Part shown: positions 35,323 to 43,686 of the stretch, in pieces
Layout: every line of letters begins with the position of its first letter
How positions within the stretch are numbered: position 1 is the stretch's first letter
Source: JBFLYO01 sp040756745
GTDB taxonomy: Bacteria; Bacteroidota; Ignavibacteria; UBA10030; UBA6906
Assembly (NCBI GenBank): GCA_040756745.1
Contig: JBFLYO010000021.1
Span: 1 to 64,000 of the forward strand
Direction: 5' to 3'
DNA: 64,000 nucleotides
Notes under the pieces: generated by a model
The model's input: the letters and a program-made list of their open reading frames with translations, nothing else
Databases searched by the model: none
Told to the model about the DNA's origin: nothing
Made by a program: the position numbers and the translations under genes

Positions 35323-38300
35323 TTGATTACTTGCCGGTCTATTCATAGCCGTAACTTGGCGCTGAAGGTCGCATTTCTTTGCGTGCTCATTTCGCTGGGA
35401 AGTGTGTCGTCATCTCAGGTGGAAGAAGGGAGAGAAGCATTGCGAAACGCGAACGAGCTTGTTTCGGCTGATGGATACGACAGTTCCATCGTTTTGTACC
35501 GACGCGCTAGCGAGCTGTTTTCAGCGACAAACCAGCGGGATCTTTACTTCTATTCCCTGGTTCAGATTTCTGATGTATTCATCCGGCAGACGCGGTTTGC
35601 AGAAGCGGAGAGTCTCTTACACATCCTTGAGGCCTCGGTCCCCCGAGAACTGGGGGAGAAACACCGAGTGACCGCGGGGGTGTACCGGCTGATGGGATAC
35701 CTGCGGACCTGCCAGGATCGTTTCGACGAGGCCCTGAGGTATACGAAGCGTGGGTTTGAGATCTGGAGCGAGGTCGCTCCGGAGGAGCGCGTGGCGCTGG
35801 CTGGATATCAATATGGCCTCGGGATCGTATATCTGCGCAAGGGAGACGGCGCCTCCGCGCTTGAGTGGCTCAGGCAGGCCGAGGAGAATCAGGAACGTTT
35901 CGGCAGCCCTTCTTCCTCCGGCGTGGTGCAAACGCTCCTATCGATAGGCCAGGCGCACGATCTGCTGGGCGATCTTGCTGGCAGTATTCAGGTTTTTGAG
36001 CGGACGCTGAACCTGCTCGATTCACTGCACATGGAGCAGTCACCCGTTGCCGTGGTGGGACGTCATTTGCTTGCGGTAGCGCTCAGACAGACGGGTCGCT
36101 TTGAGGAATCTCTCACTGCGGAACGCGAAGCATTGAGAATCAGCCGGGCAGTGTACGGCTCACACCATCTTGCGACTGCGAGCGCGCTCGCCCAAATGGG
36201 GGACCATTGTGTGCTGGCGGGTGATTATGCTTCTGCCCCTCCGTATTACGGTGAAGCACTTGAAATCTTTGGGGAATTTCTCCCGCCGGACCATTCGAGC
36301 ATCTCCGAAATCAATCGAAAGCTCGCTCGGCTCTCGCTGGCGCTCGGAAATGCCGATGCCGCAATGCAGCTCTATCGGAGCGTGATCGCGGCGCACGAGT
36401 CAAGTTTCGGTCCGCGCCATCCGTCGCTCGCCGGGCTCTACAGCGAAGCAGCCGAGGCGTTTCTTGCGGGAGGAGAGTGGGAAGAAGCGCTGAGCCTTTG
36501 TGCGAGGGCGCAGAATCTTGTTCCGACGGACGATGCCGCGACTCGTTCGGAGATCGGACTCCGGAGGGGGAGAGCATTGTCGATGCTTGGCCGGCTGGAC
36601 GAGGCGGCGCTCTGTTTACACGAAGCGCTTGCCCTCCTTGATTCCTTTGGAACCGGAAATCCCGAAATCAGGTCGGGAATCTGTCACGCCCTGGGGGAGC
36701 TCCTGGAACGAACGCACAATCCTAGTGCAGCGGTCGAAATGTATGATAGATCCATCGACGCTCTCTCCGCAGGATCGACGGAGGTTGTGATTGGCGCCGA
36801 ACAGTACACAATTCCTCCCGTCGAATTACGTCGTCCCTTTGTGAACTCGATGTATGCAAAAGCGAGAATCCTCGCAGACTTGGGGCTATCGCGTGGAGGG
36901 GAGGCAGAGCGATCCGTCGCTGCACTGGATGCATATGCGCATGCCGGTGCGGTGCTGGCGTTGAGCAGGGATTCGTACCGATCGGAAGGATCGAAGCTTG
37001 CCGCGCAAAAAGAACTGCAGGAAGTGTGCGGTGGAGGTCTCGCCGTTGCATTCCGGCTGTTCCTGAAGACGGGGGACCCTCAATACCGCGAGAGAGCGTT
37101 TTCCTTTGCCGAGCAGGCCCGTGCGAACGTGCTGCTCGAGGGAATTGAGAGAGCCCAGAGTACGCGGTCGGCGCCCTCACCCGACGATCCTGTCGCAAAG
37201 GGGAATGCGCTGCGCATCAAGGCGGAACGGATCCAGCGGCAAATCGAGTGGACCGATCGCTATGGCGACCAACAGCACATGGCAGAGCTCCGGAGCGAGC
37301 TCTTGATGACGTATCAGGCAATTGAAGCGCTGGATGACACGCTCTCATTGCCCGGTGGAAAGAAGCTCGACGGGCTTGCCGGAAACGTGTCGATCGCCGC
37401 GCTCCAATCGGTGCTCGAGCCCGGTGCCTGCCTTGTCGAGTATGCGCAGGGGGAGGGGAACCTGTACGCATTCGTTGTCGCAAAGGGCGATGTTACTCTG
37501 CTCCGTCTCGGGAACGCAACTGCTGTCGATTCCCTCGCTCTTGAGATGCGACGCGGGCTGAGGGGGCTCGACCGAAGCCGGTTCCTGGGTTCCGCGCGAG
37601 CCCTCTATGCCAGACTCATCGGTCCTGTTGAACGAGATCTGAAGGGAGTCAGCCATCTCATCGTTGTCCCCAAAGGGGGGTTGAATTACGTTCCGTTCGA
37701 GGCCCTTCTCGTTCCCGGGAAGGACGGGCGGCAGAGGCCGCGGAAGGATGCCGACCCCCGCGTGTGGCGCTACTTGATTCTTGACTATGACATCAGTTAT
37801 GCCCTTTCCGGGACTCTCTACTATTCGACGAAAACAGCCCGCGGCGCGCCCGACACAACATCGACGTCGTTTACAGGGTTTGCACCTGTTTTTCGCTCGC
37901 AGAATGCAAAAGGGAACGAGTGGCAGAAGGATTTCCTGACAAAGCTTGATCCTCTTGCCACGCGGTCCATTAGCGTCGACGGGCGGACGTTCAACGAACT
38001 TCCATACTCCTTGAGTGAAGTACGGGGAATCGCCGGACTCTTCGCGACGGCTGGAGACAAATCGCTCTGCATGGCGGAGTCAGTCGCAACGGAAGAGAAT
38101 TTTAAGGAGAATGCCGGGACCACCACGATCCTGCATGTGGCTACACATGGATTCATCAATGAGGACAAACCGTCGCTCTCCGCCCTCCTGTTTTCGCCGA
38201 CGGGAGGGACCACATCACGAGAAGACGGCGTTCTCTATGCCGGTGAAGTCTACGACCTGCGGTTGAAGGCTGACCTGGTGGTGTTGAGCAGCTGCGAAAG

Positions 38301-38562
38301 CGGGGTGGGAAGGTTGGCTCCGGGCGAGGGGCTGATGGCGATGTCGCGCGGCTTCATCTATGCCGGAGCGAGGAATATCGCATACTCGCTCTGGAAGGTA
38401 AACGATCGGAAGACCGGGGAATTAATGGAGCGGTTTTATCGACATCTGCTGCGTGGAAAGAGCTACGCCGCGGCGCTCGCCTCTGCAAAGCGCGAAATGA
38501 TCACGCATCCCACCTCCGCGAACCCGTATTTCTGGGCGGGATTCGTGCTCACAGGACAGTGA
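35323..38562 (+). CDS. Secreted TPR-CHAT (caspase-like) protease
   Basis: About 1079 residues from a TTG at 35323 (GGGGA upstream), which begins a basic n-region and signal core (NLALKVAFLCVLISLGSVSS). The frame is open back to 35185, but that part is A+T-rich and contains the shared regulatory element, so I exclude it. Residues about 30-560 hold a long series of TPRs; about 780-1079 form the CHAT domain, clan CD fold. The catalytic dyad is visible: His942 in LHVATHGFIN and Cys991 in VVLSSCESGVG, followed by EGLMAMSRGFIYAGARNI and the closing NPYFWAGFVLTG. Substrate unknown. Convergent with an anti-sigma gene and linked by promoter similarity to the ECF sigma gene. Confidence 0.88.
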   Translation: MITCRSIHSRNLALKVAFLCVLISLGSVSSSQVEEGREALRNANELVSADGYDSSIVLYRRASELFSATNQRDLYFYSLVQISDVFIRQTRFAEAESLLHILEASVPRELGEKHRVTAGVYRLMGYLRTCQDRFDEALRYTKRGFEIWSEVAPEERVALAGYQYGLGIVYLRKGDGASALEWLRQAEENQERFGSPSSSGVVQTLLSIGQAHDLLGDLAGSIQVFERTLNLLDSLHMEQSPVAVVGRHLLAVALRQTGRFEESLTAEREALRISRAVYGSHHLATASALAQMGDHCVLAGDYASAPPYYGEALEIFGEFLPPDHSSISEINRKLARLSLALGNADAAMQLYRSVIAAHESSFGPRHPSLAGLYSEAAEAFLAGGEWEEALSLCARAQNLVPTDDAATRSEIGLRRGRALSMLGRLDEAALCLHEALALLDSFGTGNPEIRSGICHALGELLERTHNPSAAVEMYDRSIDALSAGSTEVVIGAEQYTIPPVELRRPFVNSMYAKARILADLGLSRGGEAERSVAALDAYAHAGAVLALSRDSYRSEGSKLAAQKELQEVCGGGLAVAFRLFLKTGDPQYRERAFSFAEQARANVLLEGIERAQSTRSAPSPDDPVAKGNALRIKAERIQRQIEWTDRYGDQQHMAELRSELLMTYQAIEALDDTLSLPGGKKLDGLAGNVSIAALQSVLEPGACLVEYAQGEGNLYAFVVAKGDVTLLRLGNATAVDSLALEMRRGLRGLDRSRFLGSARALYARLIGPVERDLKGVSHLIVVPKGGLNYVPFEALLVPGKDGRQRPRKDADPRVWRYLILDYDISYALSGTLYYSTKTARGAPDTTSTSFTGFAPVFRSQNAKGNEWQKDFLTKLDPLATRSISVDGRTFNELPYSLSEVRGIAGLFATAGDKSLCMAESVATEENFKENAGTTTILHVATHGFINEDKPSLSALLFSPTGGTTSREDGVLYAGEVYDLRLKADLVVLSSCESGVGRLAPGEGLMAMSRGFIYAGARNIAYSLWKVNDRKTGELMERFYRHLLRGKSYAAALASAKREMITHPTSANPYFWAGFVLTGQ

Positions 38563-38567
38563 AAGCC

Positions 38568-38608
38568 GACTTCAGATATCCGATTTCAGATATCTGATAT
38601 CTGATGTC
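38568..38608. terminator. Bidirectional palindrome between CHAT and anti-sigma genes
   Basis: Arms 38568-38580 and 38596-38608 pair at 12 of 13 positions around a 15-nt loop and are made of TCAGATATC/GATATCTGA repeats; the loop itself contains part of another TCAGATATCTGA palindrome. It lies between convergent stops, as expected for a bidirectional terminator. Confidence 0.55.
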
Positions 38609-38617
38609 GCCTGGAGC

Positions 38618-39373
38618 TCAACGAACAGTGAATTTTCCCACATGCACCGCTTCTTCTCCGTCTGTGAGCTTCCAGTAGTACAGCCCCCCCATGAGCTTCC
38701 TGACTCCCGCAATGGGAGGGAGGGAGCGCGTTGAAACCCACACCTCTGCCCCCGTGTTGTCCATGACGACGACCTGAAGCGCCTTTTGGGGACTTGCCTT
38801 CCAGCTGAAAACAATTCCAATCCCTTGATTCGTCGACCCGTTCGCAGGCCTCACCTCTGAGATCGAGAATGACCGGGTTCCCGTCTCCACCAGGGACTCG
38901 TACTCGGGGCTGGGCGTAAAGGCGGCGGCATATTGCTCCGTGTGTGCGGCCTGTGGGGCAAGTTCCGGAGCGGCGACGGCAACCGACTCGCGCGCAGATT
39001 CCTGTGTGACGTGCTCAGACTGCCGGATATTCCCTTCGCTATTTCGGGCCACAAGATAGTAGATCAATGCGGAAGCAAGTGCCACTCCGCCTATCGCTGC
39101 AGCAATCCGCCATGTCGCGCCGGCGGCACGCCGCCGCGCAGTGCGATTAAGAATGAGGTACGGATGCTGAGAGAGCAACGAGTAATCCTCGTTGCGAACG
39201 ACCGCGAATACCCCCGTAATGTTCTTCTTGCAATCGGTGCAATCGGCAACGTGATCGCGGACGTCCGCTGGGAGTTGTGCAACCGTATGGAGTTTAAGGG
39301 CATCCACGAAGAGAGCCACGCCCTCATCGTTCAGATGACCGATGTCGGTAAAAAGACGCTTCGTGTTGCTCAT
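38618..39373 (-). CDS. Transmembrane anti-sigma factor with zinc-binding domain
   Basis: 251 residues. The N-terminal cytoplasmic part has the ZAS-type motif His41-x3-Cys45-x2-Cys48 (DHVADCTDCKK). One membrane helix spans about 87-107 (ATWRIAAAIGGVALASALIYY). The outer part has an Ala/Glu-rich linker and a C-terminal beta-domain (about 168-251, SFSISEVRPANGSTNQG to VHVGKFTVR) like an Fn3-type fold. It follows the ECF-like sigma gene by 43 nt on the same strand, the usual sigma/anti-sigma arrangement. The periplasmic domain would be reachable by the secreted CHAT protease encoded convergently; that link is an inference. Confidence 0.8.
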   Translation of the reverse strand: MSNTKRLFTDIGHLNDEGVALFVDALKLHTVAQLPADVRDHVADCTDCKKNITGVFAVVRNEDYSLLSQHPYLILNRTARRRAAGATWRIAAAIGGVALASALIYYLVARNSEGNIRQSEHVTQESARESVAVAAPELAPQAAHTEQYAAAFTPSPEYESLVETGTRSFSISEVRPANGSTNQGIGIVFSWKASPQKALQVVVMDNTGAEVWVSTRSLPPIAGVRKLMGGLYYWKLTDGEEAVHVGKFTVR

Positions 39374-39416
39374 GGTTGTCCTCCTTGGGTCGAGTCATCC
39401 CCTGCAGGAGTATGGA

Positions 39417-40238
39417 CTATTCTCGGAGCAGAAATGGAAAAAAATAATCCTCAAAAAGTAACTCCACGCTTTGTATGTCGAAATCCGACCCAGGAATGGC
39501 AGAATTCAGCACGTCTGCAATGTGTTCAAGCTGCAAAACCGTCCATTTCCTGATCGCTGCCTCACCTGTCACCTTTCCCTCTGCGGCAATGAAAAACGGG
39601 GATACGAACGCATAAACCTGCTTTTCGTTGACGTTCTGGTATTCATTCCCAAACTTTTCCAGCAGTCTACCGAGGTCCCTTGGGCTGCAACGGGGCCACC
39701 ACGCACGTATGTCCTCCTCTGTAAGCCCTTTCCGCAACCGCAACTTCATGCAGATTATCAACTTGGGAAGATGACGGCCGAATTGCGGCAGAATCGCCCG
39801 AAAAAGTCTCCGGGCCAGCTGAATTGAATACCTGTCAACTGGCTCGGCAGGATCTCCGTCGTATTCGGTCAGAGCCCGGACAGGAATTGGGCGGCGGCCG
39901 ACCTGAGCACAGAGGATCAGGCAAGTGTTCCGGATGATCGCTGAGAGATAGGTCCTGAAAAGTGAAGTCCCGCCGTACTGCTCTTTGATTGCGTCCGTCT
40001 TCTCCAGGAGATGCAAGTTCACGGATTGGATGATATCCCTCTTCTGCTCAAGAGGAAACATCCCGCTCTGGATGCAGTTAACGACGATGACCTCGACCAA
40101 ATTCTGATATTTGAGCAGAACTGCGTGCGGATCCCTCAGAAACAGGTCAAAATCCGGGTCTGTGAGCTGTTGCATCTCCGGCAAGTTGTGCGAATTCCGC
40201 ATTATACGTCGAACAAGGGGCTTCTTCAAGCGGACCAC
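39417..40238 (-). CDS. Divergent ECF-like sigma factor
   Basis: 273 residues at most; starts at 40202 (MRNSHNLPEMQQ) or 40175 are also possible. Residues about 38-110 fit sigma-70 region 2: YQNLVEVIVVNCI, then LEQKRDIIQSVNLHLLEK, then SLFRTYLSAIIRNTC, aligning with the usual Y..L...I, E/D-D..Q-x-V-F..L and F..WL..I.RN blocks. Region 4 is hard to see; residues 170-250 are helical but divergent. The next gene is a ZAS anti-sigma factor, which strengthens the call. Its upstream region holds the second copy of the 34-nt element shared with the CHAT gene, consistent with autoregulation. Confidence 0.68.
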   Translation of the reverse strand: MVRLKKPLVRRIMRNSHNLPEMQQLTDPDFDLFLRDPHAVLLKYQNLVEVIVVNCIQSGMFPLEQKRDIIQSVNLHLLEKTDAIKEQYGGTSLFRTYLSAIIRNTCLILCAQVGRRPIPVRALTEYDGDPAEPVDRYSIQLARRLFRAILPQFGRHLPKLIICMKLRLRKGLTEEDIRAWWPRCSPRDLGRLLEKFGNEYQNVNEKQVYAFVSPFFIAAEGKVTGEAAIRKWTVLQLEHIADVLNSAIPGSDFDIQSVELLFEDYFFPFLLRE

Positions 40239-40309
40239 GCATTGAAAATCCTAGCAATTTGGCCGATTTCTGACGGTACGAAGATTTTTCATTTTTCTTC
40301 CCCAAATCG

Positions 40310-40343
40310 TTTCCATTTCGCGTTGGAAAAGAATCTATACTCC
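40310..40343 (-). promoter_or_regulatory. Shared 34-nt regulatory element, copy 2 (sigma gene)
   Basis: On the minus strand this reads GGAGTATAGATTC at its start and CGAAATGGAAA at its end, with TTTTC-N6-GAAAT in the middle. It is 28/34 identical to copy 1 at 35234-35267 and lies 71-107 nt upstream of the possible sigma-factor starts. Confidence 0.65.
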
Positions 40344-40406
40344 CGCGGGGCTCCAGCTTGTCGCCGCCGCGTGAGTACATCGCGTTTAGTTCGAGGAGTC
40401 GTCACC

Positions 40407-40682
40407 ATGGACAGGGCCGCAATTATCGCAGCAATCAATCTGAAGATCGGAGACACCGACCCGCGGATCTGGCGGATCGGCATTGCAAATGATCCGGCGG
40501 AGTGCAAGCGCTACTGGACCGAAACTGAAAAGAAGGCAACTTTCTTCTGGTCCCAGTGGGAAGCGGATACGCTTGCAGAGGCGAAGGAGGTCATTGCTCA
40601 CTTCGTGAACTACAAGGGGGTGAAAGACGGTGCCCCTGGCAGCGTGGGGGATGCAGGGCGTGTGTTTGTCTACCTCTTCTGA
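40407..40682 (+). CDS. Small conserved-looking protein of unknown function
   Basis: 91 residues from the ATG at 40407 (GAGGAGTCGTCACC upstream). The sequence has an IWRIGIANDPAECKRYW stretch, FWSQWEADTLAEAKEVIAHF and a terminal DAGRVFVYLF strand. It recalls small proteins with a GIY-YIG-like beginning (x-RIG-x-A-x-D-P), but the catalytic Arg/Glu pattern is not clear, so no function is given. It is divergent from the sigma-factor gene and close to the shared element, but its own promoter is not evident. Confidence 0.6.
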   Translation: MDRAAIIAAINLKIGDTDPRIWRIGIANDPAECKRYWTETEKKATFFWSQWEADTLAEAKEVIAHFVNYKGVKDGAPGSVGDAGRVFVYLF

Positions 40683-40733
40683 TCGAACAATGACTTGATG
40701 CCCTGTTCGGAGTGAGCGAACATTGGAGGCCCG

Positions 40734-43181
40734 ATGCCAGCAACAGCAGGGAGGAGTCGAGAGGCCATGAACGCGATCATGATCGGTGAAAAGACAGCGA
40801 CACGCATCGCACAGGTGTGCGGTGGAGTGGTTGCTGGTGCGGGGACTCTCGCGCTGGCAGGGTGGCTGACCGGCGTTCGCGCGATTGCAAACTGGGGCGA
40901 GGGGTACATTCCGATGGCCCCCAATACGGCGCTCTGCTTTATCCTTCTGGGCGCAGGCCTCATTGCGGCGGGCTCGCACGGTGTCCTCGCAGCTCTGGGC
41001 GCCCGGGGAGGCGCCGTCGTGGTCGTCGCCATCGCTCTATTCAGACTCCTTGAGTTCCTCATTGCAGTCGACATGGGGGTGGACAGGTGGATCTTCCGGC
41101 CACCTGAAGAGTTCCTGCGGGAGGCGCCCGTGGGTCAGATGGCGTTCGTCACTGCTGTGACGTTTCTCTTTGCGGGATGTTCAGCTCTCTTCATGACGCT
41201 GCCGCGCAAGAGCGGCATGACAGGCGATGTCTCGGGCATGCTGGCAATCGTCGTGGCCGGTCTCGGACTGGCTTTCGCTCTCGGGTACGCATTCGGCAAG
41301 CCCATCCTGTACAGCGGCAATGTGATCCCGATGGCTCTGAGCACTGCCGTCGCCTTTTTGGTGTTCGGTAGCGGTTCACTGGCGGCGCTGTATCCGAGGG
41401 GTATGCGTGAGGGGGAGCCGCACGAACGGAGTTCGACGCTCTCGGTCGGCAGGAAGATCCTGGGAGGGTTTGGCGTGGCGCTTGCGGCGGTGCTCTTCGT
41501 GAGCATCATCCAGTACAACAACACGCTGGAGTTTCTCGATTCGAGCCGGCGCCTGACGCACACTCAGGAGGTCCTGACGGAGCTGGAGGCGACGTTTTCC
41601 GCCGTCAAAGACATGGAGAGCTCGTCGCGAGGCTACATCATTACGGGAGACGCCCGGCTCCTGTCCCTTTACCATGCCGCCACGCTCGGAATCGACGACC
41701 ATGTCGCCCGGCTCGCTGTGCTGACGGCCGGCAACGCCGGTCAGCAAAAACGCATGGGAGAAATCGTCCCGTTGATCGGGGAGAAGGTGGAACTGAACCG
41801 GAAGAGCATCGAGGCACAGCAGCGGGGCGGCGCCGAGGCTGCGGCAGCAGTGATCCGGCAGGGAACGGGTATCACGACAATGAAGAGAATCCGCGACCTG
41901 ATCGACAGCATGGAAGATGAGGAGCAGAACCTGCTCATCAGCCTTACGCGGACTTGGGAAGCAGATCTTCGGAATACGCTCGTGACGTCGTCGGTGCTGG
42001 TCATCCTTGTCATCGCCCTCCTGACCGGCATCTACGTTGTTGTCCACCGCGACCTTCTCGGACGGTACCACGCCGAAACGGCGATGCGCGAGGCGAAGAA
42101 CCTGCTCGATTCGATCATCGAACACATCCCGCTGATGGTCTTCCTCAAGGACGCAGCCGAGCTCCGCTTCGTCAGGTTCAACGAGGCGGGAGAGGATATG
42201 ATCGGCTTCTCGCGCAGCGAACTGATCGGGAAAAACGACTTCGACTTCTTTCCCAGAGAGCAAGCGGACTTTTTCACCGCCAAAGACAGGGAAGTCCTCC
42301 GGTCGGACGCCGTCCTGGATATTCCTGAGGAGCCGATCCAGACAAAGAGCCGGGGGACGAGGATCCTCCATACCCGCAAGATTGCTCTCCGTGACGAGGC
42401 GGGAGAGCCGAAATACCTTCTGGGAATCTCCGAAGATGTCACTGAGCGAAAACGTCTCGAAGAGGAGCGTGCGCGGCTGAACCTCAATCTCGAAGCCGCC
42501 AACAGGGAGCTCGAGGCGTTCACCTATTCTGTTTCTCACGATCTCCGCGCGCCCCTCCGGCACGTCGATGGTTTCGCAGACCTGCTGGTGCGGCGCTCGG
42601 CCGGAGCGTTGGATGAGCAAAGCCGGCGATACCTCCAGACCATCACCGACGCGGTGAAGCACATGGGGGTGTTGATCGACGAGCTGTTGGTATTTTCGCG
42701 GATGGGGCGCGTGGAGGTCCGTAGTTCACGTGTGCACATGACAGAGCTGGTGCAGGACGTGATCCGCGGGTTGGACCAGGAATGCGCCGGGAGAGTTGTC
42801 CGCTGGATCGTCGATCCCCTCCCCGACGTCACCGCCGATCCTTCCATGATCCGGCTGGTGCTGGTGAATCTTCTCGACAATGCGGTCAAGTATACGCGCC
42901 CGCGGGCGGAGGCGCAGATTGAGATCCGCCACATCATGCATCCCGGCGAAGCGGAATTTTTCGTGCGCGACAATGGCGTCGGCTTCGACATGCAGTACGA
43001 GCACAAGCTGTTCGGCGTATTTCAGCGGTTGCATTCGGCGAGCGAGTTCGAAGGAACCGGCATCGGGCTCGCAAACGTGCGGTGCATCATCCACCGGCAC
43101 GGGGGACGAACCTGGGCCGTGGGAGATGTTGACAAGGGAGCGGCGATTCATTTCACATTGCCGGCGGACAAACAAGGGTAG
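40734..43181 (+). CDS. Sensor histidine kinase with membrane, CHASE3 and PAS domains
   Basis: 815 residues (GGAGG four bases before the ATG; Met12 is an alternative). The N-terminal 210 residues carry about six membrane helices (MASE-like). A seventh leads into a CHASE3-type extracytoplasmic helical sensor (about 265-415, ATFSAVKDMESSSRGYIITG), another helix (about 422-442), a PAS domain (about 455-575), HisKA with the phospho-acceptor in YSVSHDLRAPLRHVDG, and HATPase_c with LVNLLDNAVKYTRP and GTGIGLANVRCII. Followed by a single-domain response regulator after 6 nt, its likely phosphorylation partner. The ligand is unknown. Confidence 0.92.
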   Translation: MPATAGRSREAMNAIMIGEKTATRIAQVCGGVVAGAGTLALAGWLTGVRAIANWGEGYIPMAPNTALCFILLGAGLIAAGSHGVLAALGARGGAVVVVAIALFRLLEFLIAVDMGVDRWIFRPPEEFLREAPVGQMAFVTAVTFLFAGCSALFMTLPRKSGMTGDVSGMLAIVVAGLGLAFALGYAFGKPILYSGNVIPMALSTAVAFLVFGSGSLAALYPRGMREGEPHERSSTLSVGRKILGGFGVALAAVLFVSIIQYNNTLEFLDSSRRLTHTQEVLTELEATFSAVKDMESSSRGYIITGDARLLSLYHAATLGIDDHVARLAVLTAGNAGQQKRMGEIVPLIGEKVELNRKSIEAQQRGGAEAAAAVIRQGTGITTMKRIRDLIDSMEDEEQNLLISLTRTWEADLRNTLVTSSVLVILVIALLTGIYVVVHRDLLGRYHAETAMREAKNLLDSIIEHIPLMVFLKDAAELRFVRFNEAGEDMIGFSRSELIGKNDFDFFPREQADFFTAKDREVLRSDAVLDIPEEPIQTKSRGTRILHTRKIALRDEAGEPKYLLGISEDVTERKRLEEERARLNLNLEAANRELEAFTYSVSHDLRAPLRHVDGFADLLVRRSAGALDEQSRRYLQTITDAVKHMGVLIDELLVFSRMGRVEVRSSRVHMTELVQDVIRGLDQECAGRVVRWIVDPLPDVTADPSMIRLVLVNLLDNAVKYTRPRAEAQIEIRHIMHPGEAEFFVRDNGVGFDMQYEHKLFGVFQRLHSASEFEGTGIGLANVRCIIHRHGGRTWAVGDVDKGAAIHFTLPADKQG

Positions 43182-43187
43182 CACGCC

Positions 43188-43643
43188 ATGGAAGAACTCA
43201 AACGCATCCTCCTCGTTGAGGACAACCCCAATGACATCGAGCTGACGCTGGCGGCGCTGTCGGAACACAAACTCGCCAATGAGGTCGTGGTCGCCCGGGA
43301 CGGCGCGGAGGCTCTCAACTATCTGCTCCGTGAAGGGATGTACCAGGGACGAGTCGGCGGCAACCCCGCCGTCATCCTCCTGGATCTTAAGATGCCGAAA
43401 GTGGACGGGCTAGAAGTCCTTCGCACCATACGGACCGAACAGGACCTCAAGGCGATCCCGGTCGTCATCCTCACGTCATCGCGGGAGGAACAGGATCTTG
43501 TGGAGAGCTACCGGCTTGGCGTGAATGCCTACGTGGTGAAGCCGGTGGACTTCCATCACTTCATGGATGCCATCAAACATCTCGGCGTGTTCTGGGCGCT
43601 GATCAACGAGCCGCCGCCGGGCAGCATTGCCAGATCACGATGA
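43188..43643 (+). CDS. Single-domain response regulator (Rcp1-like)
   Basis: 151 residues, receiver domain only. The acidic pocket is in LVEDNPNDIEL, the phospho-acceptor Asp in VILLDLKMPKVDG, then Thr/Ser in VILTSSREEQD and the Lys in AYVVKPVDFHHF. The insertion near NYLLREGMYQGR is typical of Rcp1-type regulators that pair with PAS/phytochrome kinases. There is no output domain, so it acts by protein contact. It lies between two histidine kinase genes in the same direction. Confidence 0.92.
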   Translation: MEELKRILLVEDNPNDIELTLAALSEHKLANEVVVARDGAEALNYLLREGMYQGRVGGNPAVILLDLKMPKVDGLEVLRTIRTEQDLKAIPVVILTSSREEQDLVESYRLGVNAYVVKPVDFHHFMDAIKHLGVFWALINEPPPGSIARSR

Positions 43644-43686
43644 AAGGATCGCCTGCGACGTTTACCTACCTCACGGGGAATCCGCC

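Noticed and set aside
40147..40380. Minus-strand frame sharing an R/G-SIDSF..RNGN peptide with the extended CHAT frame
   Set aside because: The shared peptide arises because both frames cross the same 34-nt DNA element. Neither context looks coding, so I treat it as regulatory DNA.
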